Assembly: GCA_902388495.1 (NCBI GenBank)
Contig: CABMPP010000021.1
Location: 5,412-69,411, forward strand
DNA from: an uncultured Bacteroides sp.
GTDB taxonomy: Bacteria; Bacteroidota; Bacteroidia; Bacteroidales; Bacteroidaceae
Reading direction: 5' to 3'
DNA length: 64,000 bases
Part shown: positions 24,583 to 33,528 of the stretch, piece after piece
How the letters are laid out: every line of letters begins with the position of its first letter
Position numbering within the stretch: position 1 is the first letter of the stretch
Made by a program: the position numbers and the translations under genes
Notes under the pieces: generated by a model
Told to the model about the DNA's origin: nothing
Database searches by the model: none
What the model saw: the letters and a program-made list of their open reading frames with translations, nothing else

Positions 24583-24590
24583 TAACTTTG
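24583..24590 (+). promoter_or_regulatory. Promoter core for the metal-efflux operon
   Basis: TAACTTTG matches TAnnTTTG, 23 bp before the first gene of the operon (GTG at 24613). Confidence 0.5.
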
Positions 24591-24612
24591 CCGCCAAATA
24601 AACGCAATACAT

Positions 24613-24954
24613 GTGAAAAGGCTGTTTATCAATAGTATGAAGTATCTCCTGATAGTAGTATTCGCATATTACTATGTGGGGAATACAGCCTTTATCCATA
24701 CGCATATCGTCGACGATTACCTCGTCACCCACTCGCATCCGTTTTTCCCCTGGGCACACCATTCGCATAGCGAAACGAACTTGGAAACAGTTTCCATGTT
24801 CAACGCGATATGTATGGACGCTTCGTCCTACATGCCGGTGGTGCCTTTCATACTGTTCTTTTTAGGTTTCATATATTCGCAAAACAAAGTAAGGACTGCC
24901 GCAAGGTGTTTTTGCTTATACTATTTGCGTGCCCCTCCCCGTCGTTGTGCATAA
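24613..24954 (+). CDS. Small His-rich membrane-anchored protein at the head of the RND efflux operon
   Basis: A 113-residue protein I do not recognise by name. It has an N-terminal membrane segment (YLLIVVFAYYYVG), then a histidine-rich extracytoplasmic stretch (FIHTHIVDDYLVTHSHPFFPWAHHSHSE) and a second hydrophobic segment (MPVVPFILFFLGFIYS). The end is basic. It starts at GTG 24613 (an ATG at 24637 is an alternative) and precedes the adaptor gene by 54 bp. The clustered His residues could bind Cu, Zn or Ni and hand the ion to the exporter; this is inferred from the residues and position. Confidence 0.7.
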   Translation: MKRLFINSMKYLLIVVFAYYYVGNTAFIHTHIVDDYLVTHSHPFFPWAHHSHSETNLETVSMFNAICMDASSYMPVVPFILFFLGFIYSQNKVRTAARCFCLYYLRAPPRRCA

Positions 24955-25008
24955 CCAGCATTGGTAAACAAACAATTACCGGATTATTCATACATAACGA
25001 CAATAACA

Positions 25009-26115
25009 ATGAAACATATAGGTTTATTGTGTCTGGTCGGCATGCTGTGCTATGCATGTGCCGGTCAGCGCGAAGAGCAGGAAACACAAGATTTTTCTGT
25101 CTCGGGAGACACGATTCTGGTATCTCCCCAATCTCCCATAGCCGGAAAACTGAAAATAAGCGAAGCCGCCCGGGAACTGCACCAGACGACTTTCAACGTA
25201 TCGGGCGTGGTAAAAGCCATCCCAAGCCATTATGCAGAAATAGCATCCCCCTTTGCCGGACGCGTCACCCGCTCCTTTATCCGCCTGGGACAGAAAGTGA
25301 GCAAGGGCAGCCCGCTGTTCGAAATCAGTTCGCCCGACTTCTTTGAAACCGGCAAGGCATACTATCAGGCCAAGCAAGAAATGGAACTTGCCTCCAAGAA
25401 CCTGCGTCGCGAAAAGGACTTGTATGCGCACAAAGTCAGCGCACAGAAAGAAGTGGAAGAGGCAGAAGTGAACTACGAACTAAAAAAGAAAGATTACGAG
25501 AATGCGCTGGCCGCCCTGAAAGTGTTCCAGATAGAACCGGACCAACTGGTGCTGGGACAGCCTATGATTGTCCGCTCCCCCATCGTGGGCGAAGTGGTGA
25601 AGAACGACATCGTCATCGGCCAGTTTATGAAAGAAGATGCCGACCCCGTTGCCGTGATTGCCGATCTGAACGAAGTGTGGGTAGCCGCCAACGTAAAGGA
25701 GAAAGACATGCCGCTACTCTCTGCCCTGAAGCAAGTGGAGATATCACTGGTATCACAGCTTAACCGCACCTTCAGCGGCAGCATCTACCACGTCAGCGAA
25801 CTGCTGGACGAAAACACGCGCTCGGTAGAAGTGCTGATAGCCTGCGACAACAAAGAACGGCTGATGAAGCCTGCCATGTATGCCTCGGTAAAGTTGACTG
25901 ACGAAGCCGCCGAAACGATACTGATTCCTACAGCAGCCATCTTACAGGAAGAAAACCAGGCGTATGTACTGGTGTCTTTAGGAGATAACAAGTTCCTGAA
26001 ACAGAAAATAGAAACTTCTGCCACCGATGGCGACAGAAGCATCATCACCTCCGGACTGCAACCGGGAGACAAATATGTGTCCGACGGTGCCTTCTATCTG
26101 CTGAATGCTAACTAA
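25009..26115 (+). CDS. RND efflux periplasmic adaptor (CusB/CzcB-like)
   Basis: A 368-residue membrane-fusion protein with a lipoprotein-type N-terminus (HIGLLCLVGMLCYAC). The barrel-sandwich domain is split by an alpha-helical hairpin (ETGKAYYQAKQEMELASKNLRREKDLYAHKVSAQKEVEEAEVNYELKKKDYENAL, read here in parts), and the beta-barrel follows (FAGRVTRSFIRLGQKVSKGSPLFEI; GEVVKNDIVIGQFMKEDADP). A longer in-frame start at 24961 adds 16 polar residues before the signal and is less likely. It links the pump and the TolC-like channel encoded next. 14 bp separate it from the pump gene. Confidence 0.9.
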   Translation: MKHIGLLCLVGMLCYACAGQREEQETQDFSVSGDTILVSPQSPIAGKLKISEAARELHQTTFNVSGVVKAIPSHYAEIASPFAGRVTRSFIRLGQKVSKGSPLFEISSPDFFETGKAYYQAKQEMELASKNLRREKDLYAHKVSAQKEVEEAEVNYELKKKDYENALAALKVFQIEPDQLVLGQPMIVRSPIVGEVVKNDIVIGQFMKEDADPVAVIADLNEVWVAANVKEKDMPLLSALKQVEISLVSQLNRTFSGSIYHVSELLDENTRSVEVLIACDNKERLMKPAMYASVKLTDEAAETILIPTAAILQEENQAYVLVSLGDNKFLKQKIETSATDGDRSIITSGLQPGDKYVSDGAFYLLNAN

Positions 26116-26129
26116 ACACCGCACGACGT

Positions 26130-29100
26130 ATGAAGAAACTTATTTATCTGGCGATACATCGTCGGGGACTGATGATCGTATTGTTTGCCTTCATTGCAGC
26201 AGTGGGTTATTATTCGTGGACAAGGCTTGCCATCGACGCTTATCCCGACATTGCAGATACCACCGTACAGATTGTAACCCAAGTGCCCGGACTGGCAGCC
26301 GAGGAAATAGAACAGCAAATCACCATCCCCATTGAGCGTGCCGTGAACGGCATGCCGGGTCTGAACGTGATGCGAAGCAAGAACACCTTCGGACTGAGCA
26401 CCGTGGTGCTGGTATTTGATGACGGAATTGACGACTACTGGGCACGCCAGCGTGTGCAGGAGCGTCTGGTAGACGTAGAGCTGCCTTATGACGCCGTGCC
26501 GGGACTGAATCCGCTGACCTCTCCTACCGGAGAGATATACCGCTACGTCATCGACAGTGAAAACCTGGACTTGCGCGAAATCACCGACCTGCACAAGTGG
26601 GTCATCATCCCCCGCCTGAAACAAGTGACGGGCGTGGCAGATGTAAGCAACTACGGCGGCATCACCACGCAATATCAGATTGAACTGGACCCGCACAAGA
26701 TGGAAGAATACGGCATTTCCCTTGCTGACGTAACCGAGAAAGTGGAAATGAACAATGTAAATGCCGGCGGCAGCATGCTGAGCCGGGGCGAACTGAGCTA
26801 TGTAATCCGTGGCATCGGCTTGGTGAAAGACCTGGAAGACCTGGGACGCATCGTCATCAAGACCGAGAACGGAGTGCCCGTTTACCTGAACGACATAGGC
26901 AAACTGAAATACGGCAATCTGGAACGCAAGGGCGTACTGGGCTTCTACGACGGCAAACGCAATTACTCCGACGGCGTGGAAGGTATCGTGCAGATGCTGC
27001 GCGGACAGAACCCGTCGCAAGTGCTCGAAGGTGTGCATGCTGCTATTGACGAGCTGAACAACGAAGTGTTGCCCAAAGGCACCTGTATCCATCCCTTTAT
27101 GGACCGCACCAACCTGGTGGACATGACGCTGCACACGGTTTCGCACACCTTATTTATGGGTATGGTACTGGTAGTGCTCGTACTGATTCTCTTCCTGGGC
27201 AACTGGCGCGGCGCTCTGCTGGTGGCACTCACCATTCCCCTCTCCCTACTGATAGCCTTTATCCTGATGCACGTCACCGACATTCCTGCCAACTTGCTTT
27301 CGCTGGGTGCCATCGACTTCGGTATACTGGTGGACGGTTCCATCGTGATGATGGAGACCATCTTGAAGAAACGCGAACGGCATCCCGACGAGGTGCTGAC
27401 CGAGGACTCCATCCTGCGACGCACTACGGAGGTGGCGCGTCCCATCTTCTTCTCCACCCTTATCATTATCACCGCCTACCTGCCGCTGTTTGCCTTCGAG
27501 CATATCGAAAAGAAACTGTTCACGCCGATGGCCTATACCGTAGGCTATGCGTTGATAGGTGCTTTGTGCGTGGCTTTGATATTGATTCCGGGACTCGCCT
27601 ATATGGCTTACCGCAATCCCCGAAAGACGTATCACAACCGCTGGTTGGAGAAGTTGCAAACGTTGTATCACGCCCAGGTGGTTCGCGTCATCGACTGTCC
27701 CAAAGCCGTGATTGGCGTACTGGCAGGCATCCTGCTGCTGGCGGGCGTATTGAGTTATACGGTAGGGAAAGACTTCCTTCCTCCGCTGGACGAGGGGGCC
27801 ATCTGGATTCAGGTGCAGTTGCCTCCGGGCATCTCCATAGAACGTTCCAAGAAGATGGGAGCCGAGTTGAGAAAGGTGTTGAGCGGATTCCCCGAAGTGT
27901 CCTATGTCATGACGCAGGTGGGACGCGATGATGAAGGGGCCGAAGCCTTCTCCCTCTCGCACGTGGAATGCGGCGTCGGACTGAAGCCATACAACACCTG
28001 GACCACGGGACGCAACAAGGCCCGATTGATAGAAGCCATGAACGACTCGCTGATGAAACTGCCGGGCTACTCCGTAGGATTCTCGCAGCCCATCATCGAC
28101 ATGGTGATGGATCAGATAGCCGGTGCGCACAGTGACCTTGCCCTGAAAATCTATGGGGAAGACATCACAGAAACCCGCCACATTGCCGACAGGATAGTAA
28201 ACGTAGTCAAGCAGATTCCGGGTGCCACGGACGTTGCCGTAGACCAGGAACCGCCCCTGCCCCAGTTACAGATTGTAGCCGACCGCGACCGCATTGCCCA
28301 ATACGGACTGAATGTCTCGGATGTAGCCGACCTGATAGAGCTTGCCATCGGTGGGAAAGCCATTTCGCAGATATTTGTAGGCAGCAAGTCCTACGACGTT
28401 ATCTGCCGCTTCAGCGAGGAGACACGCAATACTCCGGAGAATATCGGCAACCTGATGCTGACCTCCGGTTCGGGCGCCAAGATACCTTTGAGCCAGGTAG
28501 CGGACATCAAGATGACGACCGGTGCCAGCACCATCTCCCGCGAGATGAACAAGCGGCATCTGACCATCCACATCAATTTGCGCGGCATCGACCTGACTTC
28601 ATTCTTGCAGAAGGCCAACCGGATGATTGACGAGCAGGTGAAGTACGACCACGAAACAACGCATCTGAAGTGGGCGGGACAATTCGAGAATCAGCACCGC
28701 GCTTACAGCCGACTGGGAGTGGTGGTTCCGCTGGCGCTGGGCATCATGCTGGTGTTGCTGTTTGCAGCGCTGGGCAAGTTCCGTCAGGCGGCATTGCTGA
28801 TGAGCGTCATTCCGTTGGCGCTCTTTGGCGGTATGCTGGCGCTGAATGTGCGGGGGATGACGCTGAATGTATCGTCTGCCGTGGGATTTATTGCACTGAT
28901 CGGTGTGGCGATACAGAACGGAGTGATTATGATTTCGCACATCAACAACCTGCGCAGCCGTGGACGCGACTTGCGCGACTCGGTGATTACCGGTGTGAAG
29001 CATCGTTTCCGCCCCATCCTGATGACGGCCACGGTTGCCGTACTGGGATTGCTACCGGCATCGCTGAGCACAGGCATCGGTTCGGACGTGCAGCGCCCGC

Positions 29101-29222
29101 TGGCCACAGTGATTGTTTACGGATTGCTGTTTGCCACGGTGGTGACGTTGTACATCCTCCCCGCCATCTACTATCTGATAGAGAAAAGAATGGAAGATAA
29201 AAAACAAGACGCTGGAAAATGA
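26130..29222 (+). CDS. RND efflux pump, heavy-metal (CusA/CzcA) type
   Basis: A 1,030-residue proton-driven inner-membrane pump with the two repeated halves of RND proteins (12 membrane helices, large periplasmic loops after helices 1 and 7). The N-terminus is YLAIHRRGLMIVLFAF. The helix-4 signature DFGILVDGSIVMMETIL carries the acidic residues typical of heavy-metal (HME) pumps rather than drug pumps. Other landmarks are GREDEGAEAF-like DDEGAEAFSLSH, QIFVGSKSYDVICRF and AIQNGVIMISHINNLR. The metal cannot be told from sequence by eye; Cu(I), Zn, Co and Ni are candidates. It overlaps the channel gene by 4 bp. Confidence 0.93.
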   Translation: MKKLIYLAIHRRGLMIVLFAFIAAVGYYSWTRLAIDAYPDIADTTVQIVTQVPGLAAEEIEQQITIPIERAVNGMPGLNVMRSKNTFGLSTVVLVFDDGIDDYWARQRVQERLVDVELPYDAVPGLNPLTSPTGEIYRYVIDSENLDLREITDLHKWVIIPRLKQVTGVADVSNYGGITTQYQIELDPHKMEEYGISLADVTEKVEMNNVNAGGSMLSRGELSYVIRGIGLVKDLEDLGRIVIKTENGVPVYLNDIGKLKYGNLERKGVLGFYDGKRNYSDGVEGIVQMLRGQNPSQVLEGVHAAIDELNNEVLPKGTCIHPFMDRTNLVDMTLHTVSHTLFMGMVLVVLVLILFLGNWRGALLVALTIPLSLLIAFILMHVTDIPANLLSLGAIDFGILVDGSIVMMETILKKRERHPDEVLTEDSILRRTTEVARPIFFSTLIIITAYLPLFAFEHIEKKLFTPMAYTVGYALIGALCVALILIPGLAYMAYRNPRKTYHNRWLEKLQTLYHAQVVRVIDCPKAVIGVLAGILLLAGVLSYTVGKDFLPPLDEGAIWIQVQLPPGISIERSKKMGAELRKVLSGFPEVSYVMTQVGRDDEGAEAFSLSHVECGVGLKPYNTWTTGRNKARLIEAMNDSLMKLPGYSVGFSQPIIDMVMDQIAGAHSDLALKIYGEDITETRHIADRIVNVVKQIPGATDVAVDQEPPLPQLQIVADRDRIAQYGLNVSDVADLIELAIGGKAISQIFVGSKSYDVICRFSEETRNTPENIGNLMLTSGSGAKIPLSQVADIKMTTGASTISREMNKRHLTIHINLRGIDLTSFLQKANRMIDEQVKYDHETTHLKWAGQFENQHRAYSRLGVVVPLALGIMLVLLFAALGKFRQAALLMSVIPLALFGGMLALNVRGMTLNVSSAVGFIALIGVAIQNGVIMISHINNLRSRGRDLRDSVITGVKHRFRPILMTATVAVLGLLPASLSTGIGSDVQRPLATVIVYGLLFATVVTLYILPAIYYLIEKRMEDKKQDAGK

Positions 29223-30481
29223 AAAGATATAAGATAGCACTGTTACTTGTCGCCGCTGCCGCCTGCCCGATACAGGCGCAGACAGTGGCACCAATTACTT
29301 ACAAGCAGTATATGCACAAGGTAAGTACGGACAACCTGGAATATGCCGCCGAGAAGATGAACGTGAGTGCCGCCCGTGCAGACGTGATCGCCGCCAAGGT
29401 GTTCGATGATCCGTCGCTCTCCTTCACCTACTCCAACAATGAGGACCATACGTTGCAGATGGGCCAGAGTTATGAACTGGGGCTGTCTCAGAACATCACG
29501 CTGGGCCGACGCGGGGCGGGCATCAAGCTGGCACGCAGTCAAAGTGAGTTGGCGGAAATCGTACTGGATGACTACTTCCGTAACTTACAGGCAGATGCCA
29601 CCCTCGCCTACCTGGAAGTAATGAAGCAGAAGCAACTTTACGACATCAAGAAGAGTGCCTGGAGCAATATGTACGACCTTGCCAAGAGCGATAGCATCCG
29701 CCTGGCAGCGGGTAAGATAATGGAGATGGAAGCTGTTCAGAGCAAGTTGGAAGCGGACATTATGTACAACGACTTGTTGCAGGCAGGAACGGAGTTGGAG
29801 CAAGCCTATACACAGCTTTCTCCCTATATAGGGACAGCAGTGACCGACACCCTTTTCCACCCCGTAGAGGAATTGGAGCAGCCGGAAAAAGAGTTTATAC
29901 TGGGCGATCTGATGCAGTCCGCCATCGAGCGCCGCACTGACTTGCGGGCAGCTCTGAAGAATACCGAAGTGGCACGCCGCGAGTTGACACTTGCCAAACG
30001 CGAGAAGCGTCCCGACGTGGAACTGTCCGTAGGATGGAGCCACAACACGAGGGTGCATAACGAAGAAGCCCCCGCACCGGCATTCGACGGAGTAAGTGCG
30101 GGCATCGCTATTCCGCTGAACTTCTCGTCCCTGAACCGGGGAGCAGTGAATGCAGCCCGGTTCCGTGCCAAGCAGGCAGAGTTGCAATACAACCAGATGT
30201 GCCTGCAAGTGCAACGCGAAGTGATGGAGGCTTATCAGCAGTTCCAATCACAAACGCAGCAGATAAAGCATTACGAACACGGCATCTTGCAGCAAGCGCA
30301 GACGGTACTCGATGGGAAGATATACAGCTACAACCGCGGTGAAGTGTCCCTGCTTGAGATTCTGAATGCACAGCGCACATACGACGATGTGCAGGCGCAA
30401 TACATTGAGACACTGTTCAATTACAATGCGGCGCTGGTAGAGTTGGAACGCAGTTGCGGAATGCATCATCCATTGCCCTGA
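29219..30481 (+). CDS. TolC-family outer membrane efflux channel (CusC/CzcC-like)
   Basis: A 420-residue protein with a signal peptide (IALLLVAAAACPIQAQ). It has the two OEP repeats of TolC proteins, each with long helices (DVIAAKVFDDPSLSFTYSN ... LGLSQNITLGRRGAGIKLA; REKRPDVELSVGWSHN ... GAVNAARFRAKQAELQYNQM). The end is SLLEILNAQRTYDDVQAQYIETLFNYNAALVELER, typical of the family. It shares an ATGA junction with the pump gene, so expression is coupled. A palindromic array lies directly after its stop codon. Confidence 0.92.
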   Translation: MKRYKIALLLVAAAACPIQAQTVAPITYKQYMHKVSTDNLEYAAEKMNVSAARADVIAAKVFDDPSLSFTYSNNEDHTLQMGQSYELGLSQNITLGRRGAGIKLARSQSELAEIVLDDYFRNLQADATLAYLEVMKQKQLYDIKKSAWSNMYDLAKSDSIRLAAGKIMEMEAVQSKLEADIMYNDLLQAGTELEQAYTQLSPYIGTAVTDTLFHPVEELEQPEKEFILGDLMQSAIERRTDLRAALKNTEVARRELTLAKREKRPDVELSVGWSHNTRVHNEEAPAPAFDGVSAGIAIPLNFSSLNRGAVNAARFRAKQAELQYNQMCLQVQREVMEAYQQFQSQTQQIKHYEHGILQQAQTVLDGKIYSYNRGEVSLLEILNAQRTYDDVQAQYIETLFNYNAALVELERSCGMHHPLP

Positions 30482-30569
30482 AACAGATGATGCGTTTGAC
30501 CCGAACAGATGGTCTGTTTGCCCTTAACAGACCATCTGTTTTGCCCCAACGGATGATGCGTTTTGAAGA
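30482..30569. repeat. 22-bp-period palindromic array (AACAGATGATGCGTT units)
   Basis: Four units start at 30482, 30504, 30526 and 30548, exactly 22 bp apart: AACAGATGATGCGTT, AACAGATGGTCTGTT, AACAGACCATCTGTT and AACGGATGATGCGTT. Units 2 and 3 are exact 15-bp inverted copies of each other. The motif recurs in inverted form after yidC (59096). The array begins right at the stop codon of the TolC-like gene. Confidence 0.8.
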
Positions 30570-30664
30570 GAGAAAAAATACGTCCCGTAATGTTCCTGCT
30601 TTGAGAAGAAAAGAATACCTTTACCCGCAAATTCCATCTAACAAACAATAAACATTATTATAAT

Positions 30665-31861
30665 ATGCGTAAACTTATTATGACCGCATTCAGCCTTTTG
30701 CTTTTCCTCGTTTCGCTGAATGCCCAAACACCCGACCGGCATTACACTGTTATCGTTTCACTCGATGGCTTCCGCTGGGATTACCCCACGATGTACAAAA
30801 CTCCCAATTTGGACCGGATGGGACAAGATGGCGTAAAAGCAGTGATGCTACCCTCTTTCCCTGCCTCTACTTTCCCGAACCATTACACCCTTGCTACGGG
30901 ATTGGTGCCCGACCATAACGGTATCATCAACAATACCTTTTGGGATGCAGAGAACCACCGCCAATACTCGATGGGCGACTCCGCCAGCCGCTATAATCCC
31001 GATTACTACTTGGGCGAGCCCATTTGGGTGACTGCACAGAAACAAGGCCTGAAGACGGCAAATATGTACTGGGTAGGCTCCGACATCGCTATCAAAGGCA
31101 CCTATCCCACGCATTACCGGATGTGGAATGCAAAGCCTTTCCTAACCTTCGAACAGCGGATAGACAGTGTTCTCACCTGGTTACAGAAGCCCGAAGCCGA
31201 ACGCCCCCGGCTGGTAATGCTCTACTTTGAAGAGCCCGACGGAAGCGGACATCGCAACGGACCTGTCAGCAAAGAAACGGGTGCCGTGGTTCAGCACATG
31301 GACAGCTTGATGGGAGTGTTGCGGGCAAGAATAGAAAGTCTTCCTTTTGGCGCAGATATCAATCTGATTGTAACTTCAGATCACGGTATGGCCGAAATCA
31401 GTCCGGAACGTGTAGTGGATATGAACAAGTATTTAAAGCCTGAATGGTGTGAAGTAGTAGACGGACGTACACCGACTTCCATCTTTTCCAAAGCCGGCTA
31501 TCGCGATTCCATCTACAATGCACTGAAAGATGTGGCCCACATCCACGTCTGGAAGAAAGAAGAGATTCCTGCCGAACTGAATTACGGTAGTAGCAGCCGT
31601 GTTGGCGACATAGTGGTTGCCCCCGAACTGGGCTGGCAGTTTACGGACGTGGCACGCAACAACAAGGGCGCCCACGGTTACTTCCCGCAAAGCCCCGAAA
31701 TGCAGGTCATTTTCCGTGCCATCGGACCGGACTTCAAGAAGGGGTATACTTCCGAAGGCTTTGTCAATGTAGACATCTATCCCCTTCTCTCCTACCTTCT
31801 GCAAATCGTTCCGGAAAAGACGGATGGGAAGTTTGAACGGATAAAGGATATTCTGAAATAA
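30665..31861 (+). CDS. Nucleotide pyrophosphatase/phosphodiesterase (alkaline phosphatase superfamily)
   Basis: A 398-residue secreted enzyme (signal LLLFLVSLNAQ) of the ectonucleotide pyrophosphatase family, which cleaves phosphodiester or pyrophosphate bonds. Metal ligands and nucleophile are in place: Asp in VSLDGFRWDY, nucleophile Thr in FPASTFPNHYTLATG, Asp and His in EEPDGSGHRNGP, Asp-His in TSDHGMAEIS and His in GAHGYFPQSPEM. The length matches bacterial NPP enzymes. TACCTTTA at 30616-30623, one base off the -7 consensus, may be its promoter. Confidence 0.9.
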   Translation: MRKLIMTAFSLLLFLVSLNAQTPDRHYTVIVSLDGFRWDYPTMYKTPNLDRMGQDGVKAVMLPSFPASTFPNHYTLATGLVPDHNGIINNTFWDAENHRQYSMGDSASRYNPDYYLGEPIWVTAQKQGLKTANMYWVGSDIAIKGTYPTHYRMWNAKPFLTFEQRIDSVLTWLQKPEAERPRLVMLYFEEPDGSGHRNGPVSKETGAVVQHMDSLMGVLRARIESLPFGADINLIVTSDHGMAEISPERVVDMNKYLKPEWCEVVDGRTPTSIFSKAGYRDSIYNALKDVAHIHVWKKEEIPAELNYGSSSRVGDIVVAPELGWQFTDVARNNKGAHGYFPQSPEMQVIFRAIGPDFKKGYTSEGFVNVDIYPLLSYLLQIVPEKTDGKFERIKDILK

Positions 31862-31870
31862 CTCTGTCAC

Positions 31871-31933
31871 CTCTATTAAATAAGAAAGGTGTAGCCGATG
31901 AAATGTCGACTACACCTTTCTTATTTAATAGAG
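31871..31933. terminator. Bidirectional terminator with a perfect 24-bp stem
   Basis: The arms 31871-31894 and 31910-31933 are perfectly complementary over 24 bp with a 15-nt loop, between the convergent phosphodiesterase and xylE genes. The stem is A/T-rich at its base, so it gives a T-run on both strands. Its core (GGTGTAGCC / CTACACC) is the same module as the array at 23419-23495. Confidence 0.85.
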
Positions 31934-31938
31934 AATAC

Positions 31939-33414
31939 TTATTTCTTCTTTTTCCAAAGCTTAGTCATATCCTCCAGCGTCTTGCCCTTCGTCTCAGGAA
32001 CAAGCTTCCAAACGAAGATAGCCGCTACCACACAAATAATGCCATAGAGGGCATAAGCAAACATGTGTCCGAACTTATCTCCCATTTCTCCGAGTCGCAT
32101 ATTGTACATCGGCAGGAACGTGGACGAAACGATAAAGTTGAAAATCCATTGGAAAGCCACTGCAATGGCAACCGCCGTACCACGAATAGTGTTCGGGAAG
32201 ATTTCGGCAATCAGTACCCAGCAGATCGGTCCCCAACTGAACATGAACGATGCACTGTAGACCATGATGCTGATAACGGATACCATAGGAGGAAGACCGC
32301 CCACGAGGTTGCACATAGCCACACCGAATGCTCCTATAGCCATACCGATGGAACCAGAAATGAGCAACGGTTTGCGGCCCCACTTCTCTACAGTGAACAC
32401 AGCCAGCAAGGTGAACAGAATATTGATAACACCCATAAGTACTGTCTGTACCATCGGGTTACCCATGCCCATCGTCTCGAATATACGAGGAGCAAAATAA
32501 AGTACGGCATTGATACCTACAGCTTGCTGGAATACGCTCAGCATGATGCCGATGAAGATAACCATCCATCCGTAAGTGAAGAGGCGTTCTGTCTTTTCTT
32601 CGGCAGTTTCCTTGATTTCTGCCAGGATAACCTTGGCCTGAGCCAGACCGTTGATACGGCTCAATACGCTCAGTGCCTTCTCGTCCTTGCCGGACATGGC
32701 GAGGTAACGCGGCGTTTCGGGCACAAACAAGACTAATATAGTGAACAGACCTGCGGGCACAGCCTCACTGGCAAACATCAAGCGCCAACCGGTTTCGATA
32801 GTCCAGGAAGCAGCTTCCGGATTCATAATCTGATTGACTCCGTTCACCAGGTCGATTACCGGATTGGCATGGCTGCCCAGGATCATGAAGTTCACGAAGT
32901 AAACCACCAACTGACCGAAGATAATGGCAAACTGATTCCACGAAACCAGTGTTCCGCGGATATTACTCGGGGCGATCTCGGCAATATACATCGGACAGAT
33001 GGCAGATGCCAAGCCTACACCGATACCGCCCAATACGCGATAAAGATTGAATGCAACTAATAATGAATAGGAAGGAACGCCATGCTCAAAGAACAGGAAC
33101 TCGGGGTTGTATGAACCCAGTGCCGACAGGAAAAACATGATACCTGCCATAAAAAGAGAATTTTTACGCCCCAGTCTGGAAGCAAAGAATCCTGAAATAG
33201 CACTACCCAGGATACATCCGATCAGTGCGCTGGAAGAGGTAATGCCATGCATCGCGTCCGTATATTGAAAGTCGGCTCCCATGAAGAATGCCTGGAGACC
33301 TTTCTCCGCACCGGAAATCACTGCCGTGTCGTATCCGAACAGCAAGCCACCGATAACGGCCACAAGCACGATGGAGAAGAGGTAGACTCTGCTACCTTTT
33401 TCTGTATAATTCAT
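31939..33414 (-). CDS. xylE: Xylose/H+ symporter, sugar-porter MFS family
   Basis: A 491-residue transporter with 12 membrane segments. Sugar-porter landmarks are GGLLFGYDTAVISGAEKGL in helix 1, RLGRKNS after helix 2, VLGGIGVGLASAICPMYIAEIAP, PETPRYLAMSG between the halves, QQAVGINAVLYFAPRIFE in helix 7 and PETKGKTLEDM at the C-terminus. Its place at the end of an operon with xylB and xylA points to D-xylose import. A 114-bp gap with an imperfect inverted repeat separates it from xylA. Confidence 0.93.
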   Translation of the reverse strand: MNYTEKGSRVYLFSIVLVAVIGGLLFGYDTAVISGAEKGLQAFFMGADFQYTDAMHGITSSSALIGCILGSAISGFFASRLGRKNSLFMAGIMFFLSALGSYNPEFLFFEHGVPSYSLLVAFNLYRVLGGIGVGLASAICPMYIAEIAPSNIRGTLVSWNQFAIIFGQLVVYFVNFMILGSHANPVIDLVNGVNQIMNPEAASWTIETGWRLMFASEAVPAGLFTILVLFVPETPRYLAMSGKDEKALSVLSRINGLAQAKVILAEIKETAEEKTERLFTYGWMVIFIGIMLSVFQQAVGINAVLYFAPRIFETMGMGNPMVQTVLMGVINILFTLLAVFTVEKWGRKPLLISGSIGMAIGAFGVAMCNLVGGLPPMVSVISIMVYSASFMFSWGPICWVLIAEIFPNTIRGTAVAIAVAFQWIFNFIVSSTFLPMYNMRLGEMGDKFGHMFAYALYGIICVVAAIFVWKLVPETKGKTLEDMTKLWKKKK

Positions 33415-33428
33415 GATAATATAAGATT

Positions 33429-33525
33429 AAGAGGATTAATAAGTGCGGTAAAGTGGTAAGGGTGATAAGGTGCTAAAGTAATATTACTCCATCACCCTAT
33501 CACTTTATCACCCCATCACCTTTTT
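33429..33525 (-). repeat. Imperfect inverted repeat between xylA and xylE
   Basis: A purine-rich arm (AAAGTGGTAAGGGTGATAAGG, read in part) faces a run of ATCACCC/ATCACTTT/ATCACCCC copies with a 10-11 bp step. RNA from the operon can fold here, which may limit read-through from xylA into xylE or protect the upstream mRNA. Confidence 0.5.
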
Positions 33526-33528
33526 ATG

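Noticed and set aside
26112..27146. 344-codon open frame antisense to the RND pump gene
   Set aside because: Shadow of a conserved pump gene; similar long shadows occur at 809-1822, 42293-43297 and 33526-34872.
30482..30569. CRISPR array
   Set aside because: Units are 22 bp with no unique spacers, are degenerate and palindromic, and no cas genes are near; the same holds for the arrays at 23420, 40385 and 59096.
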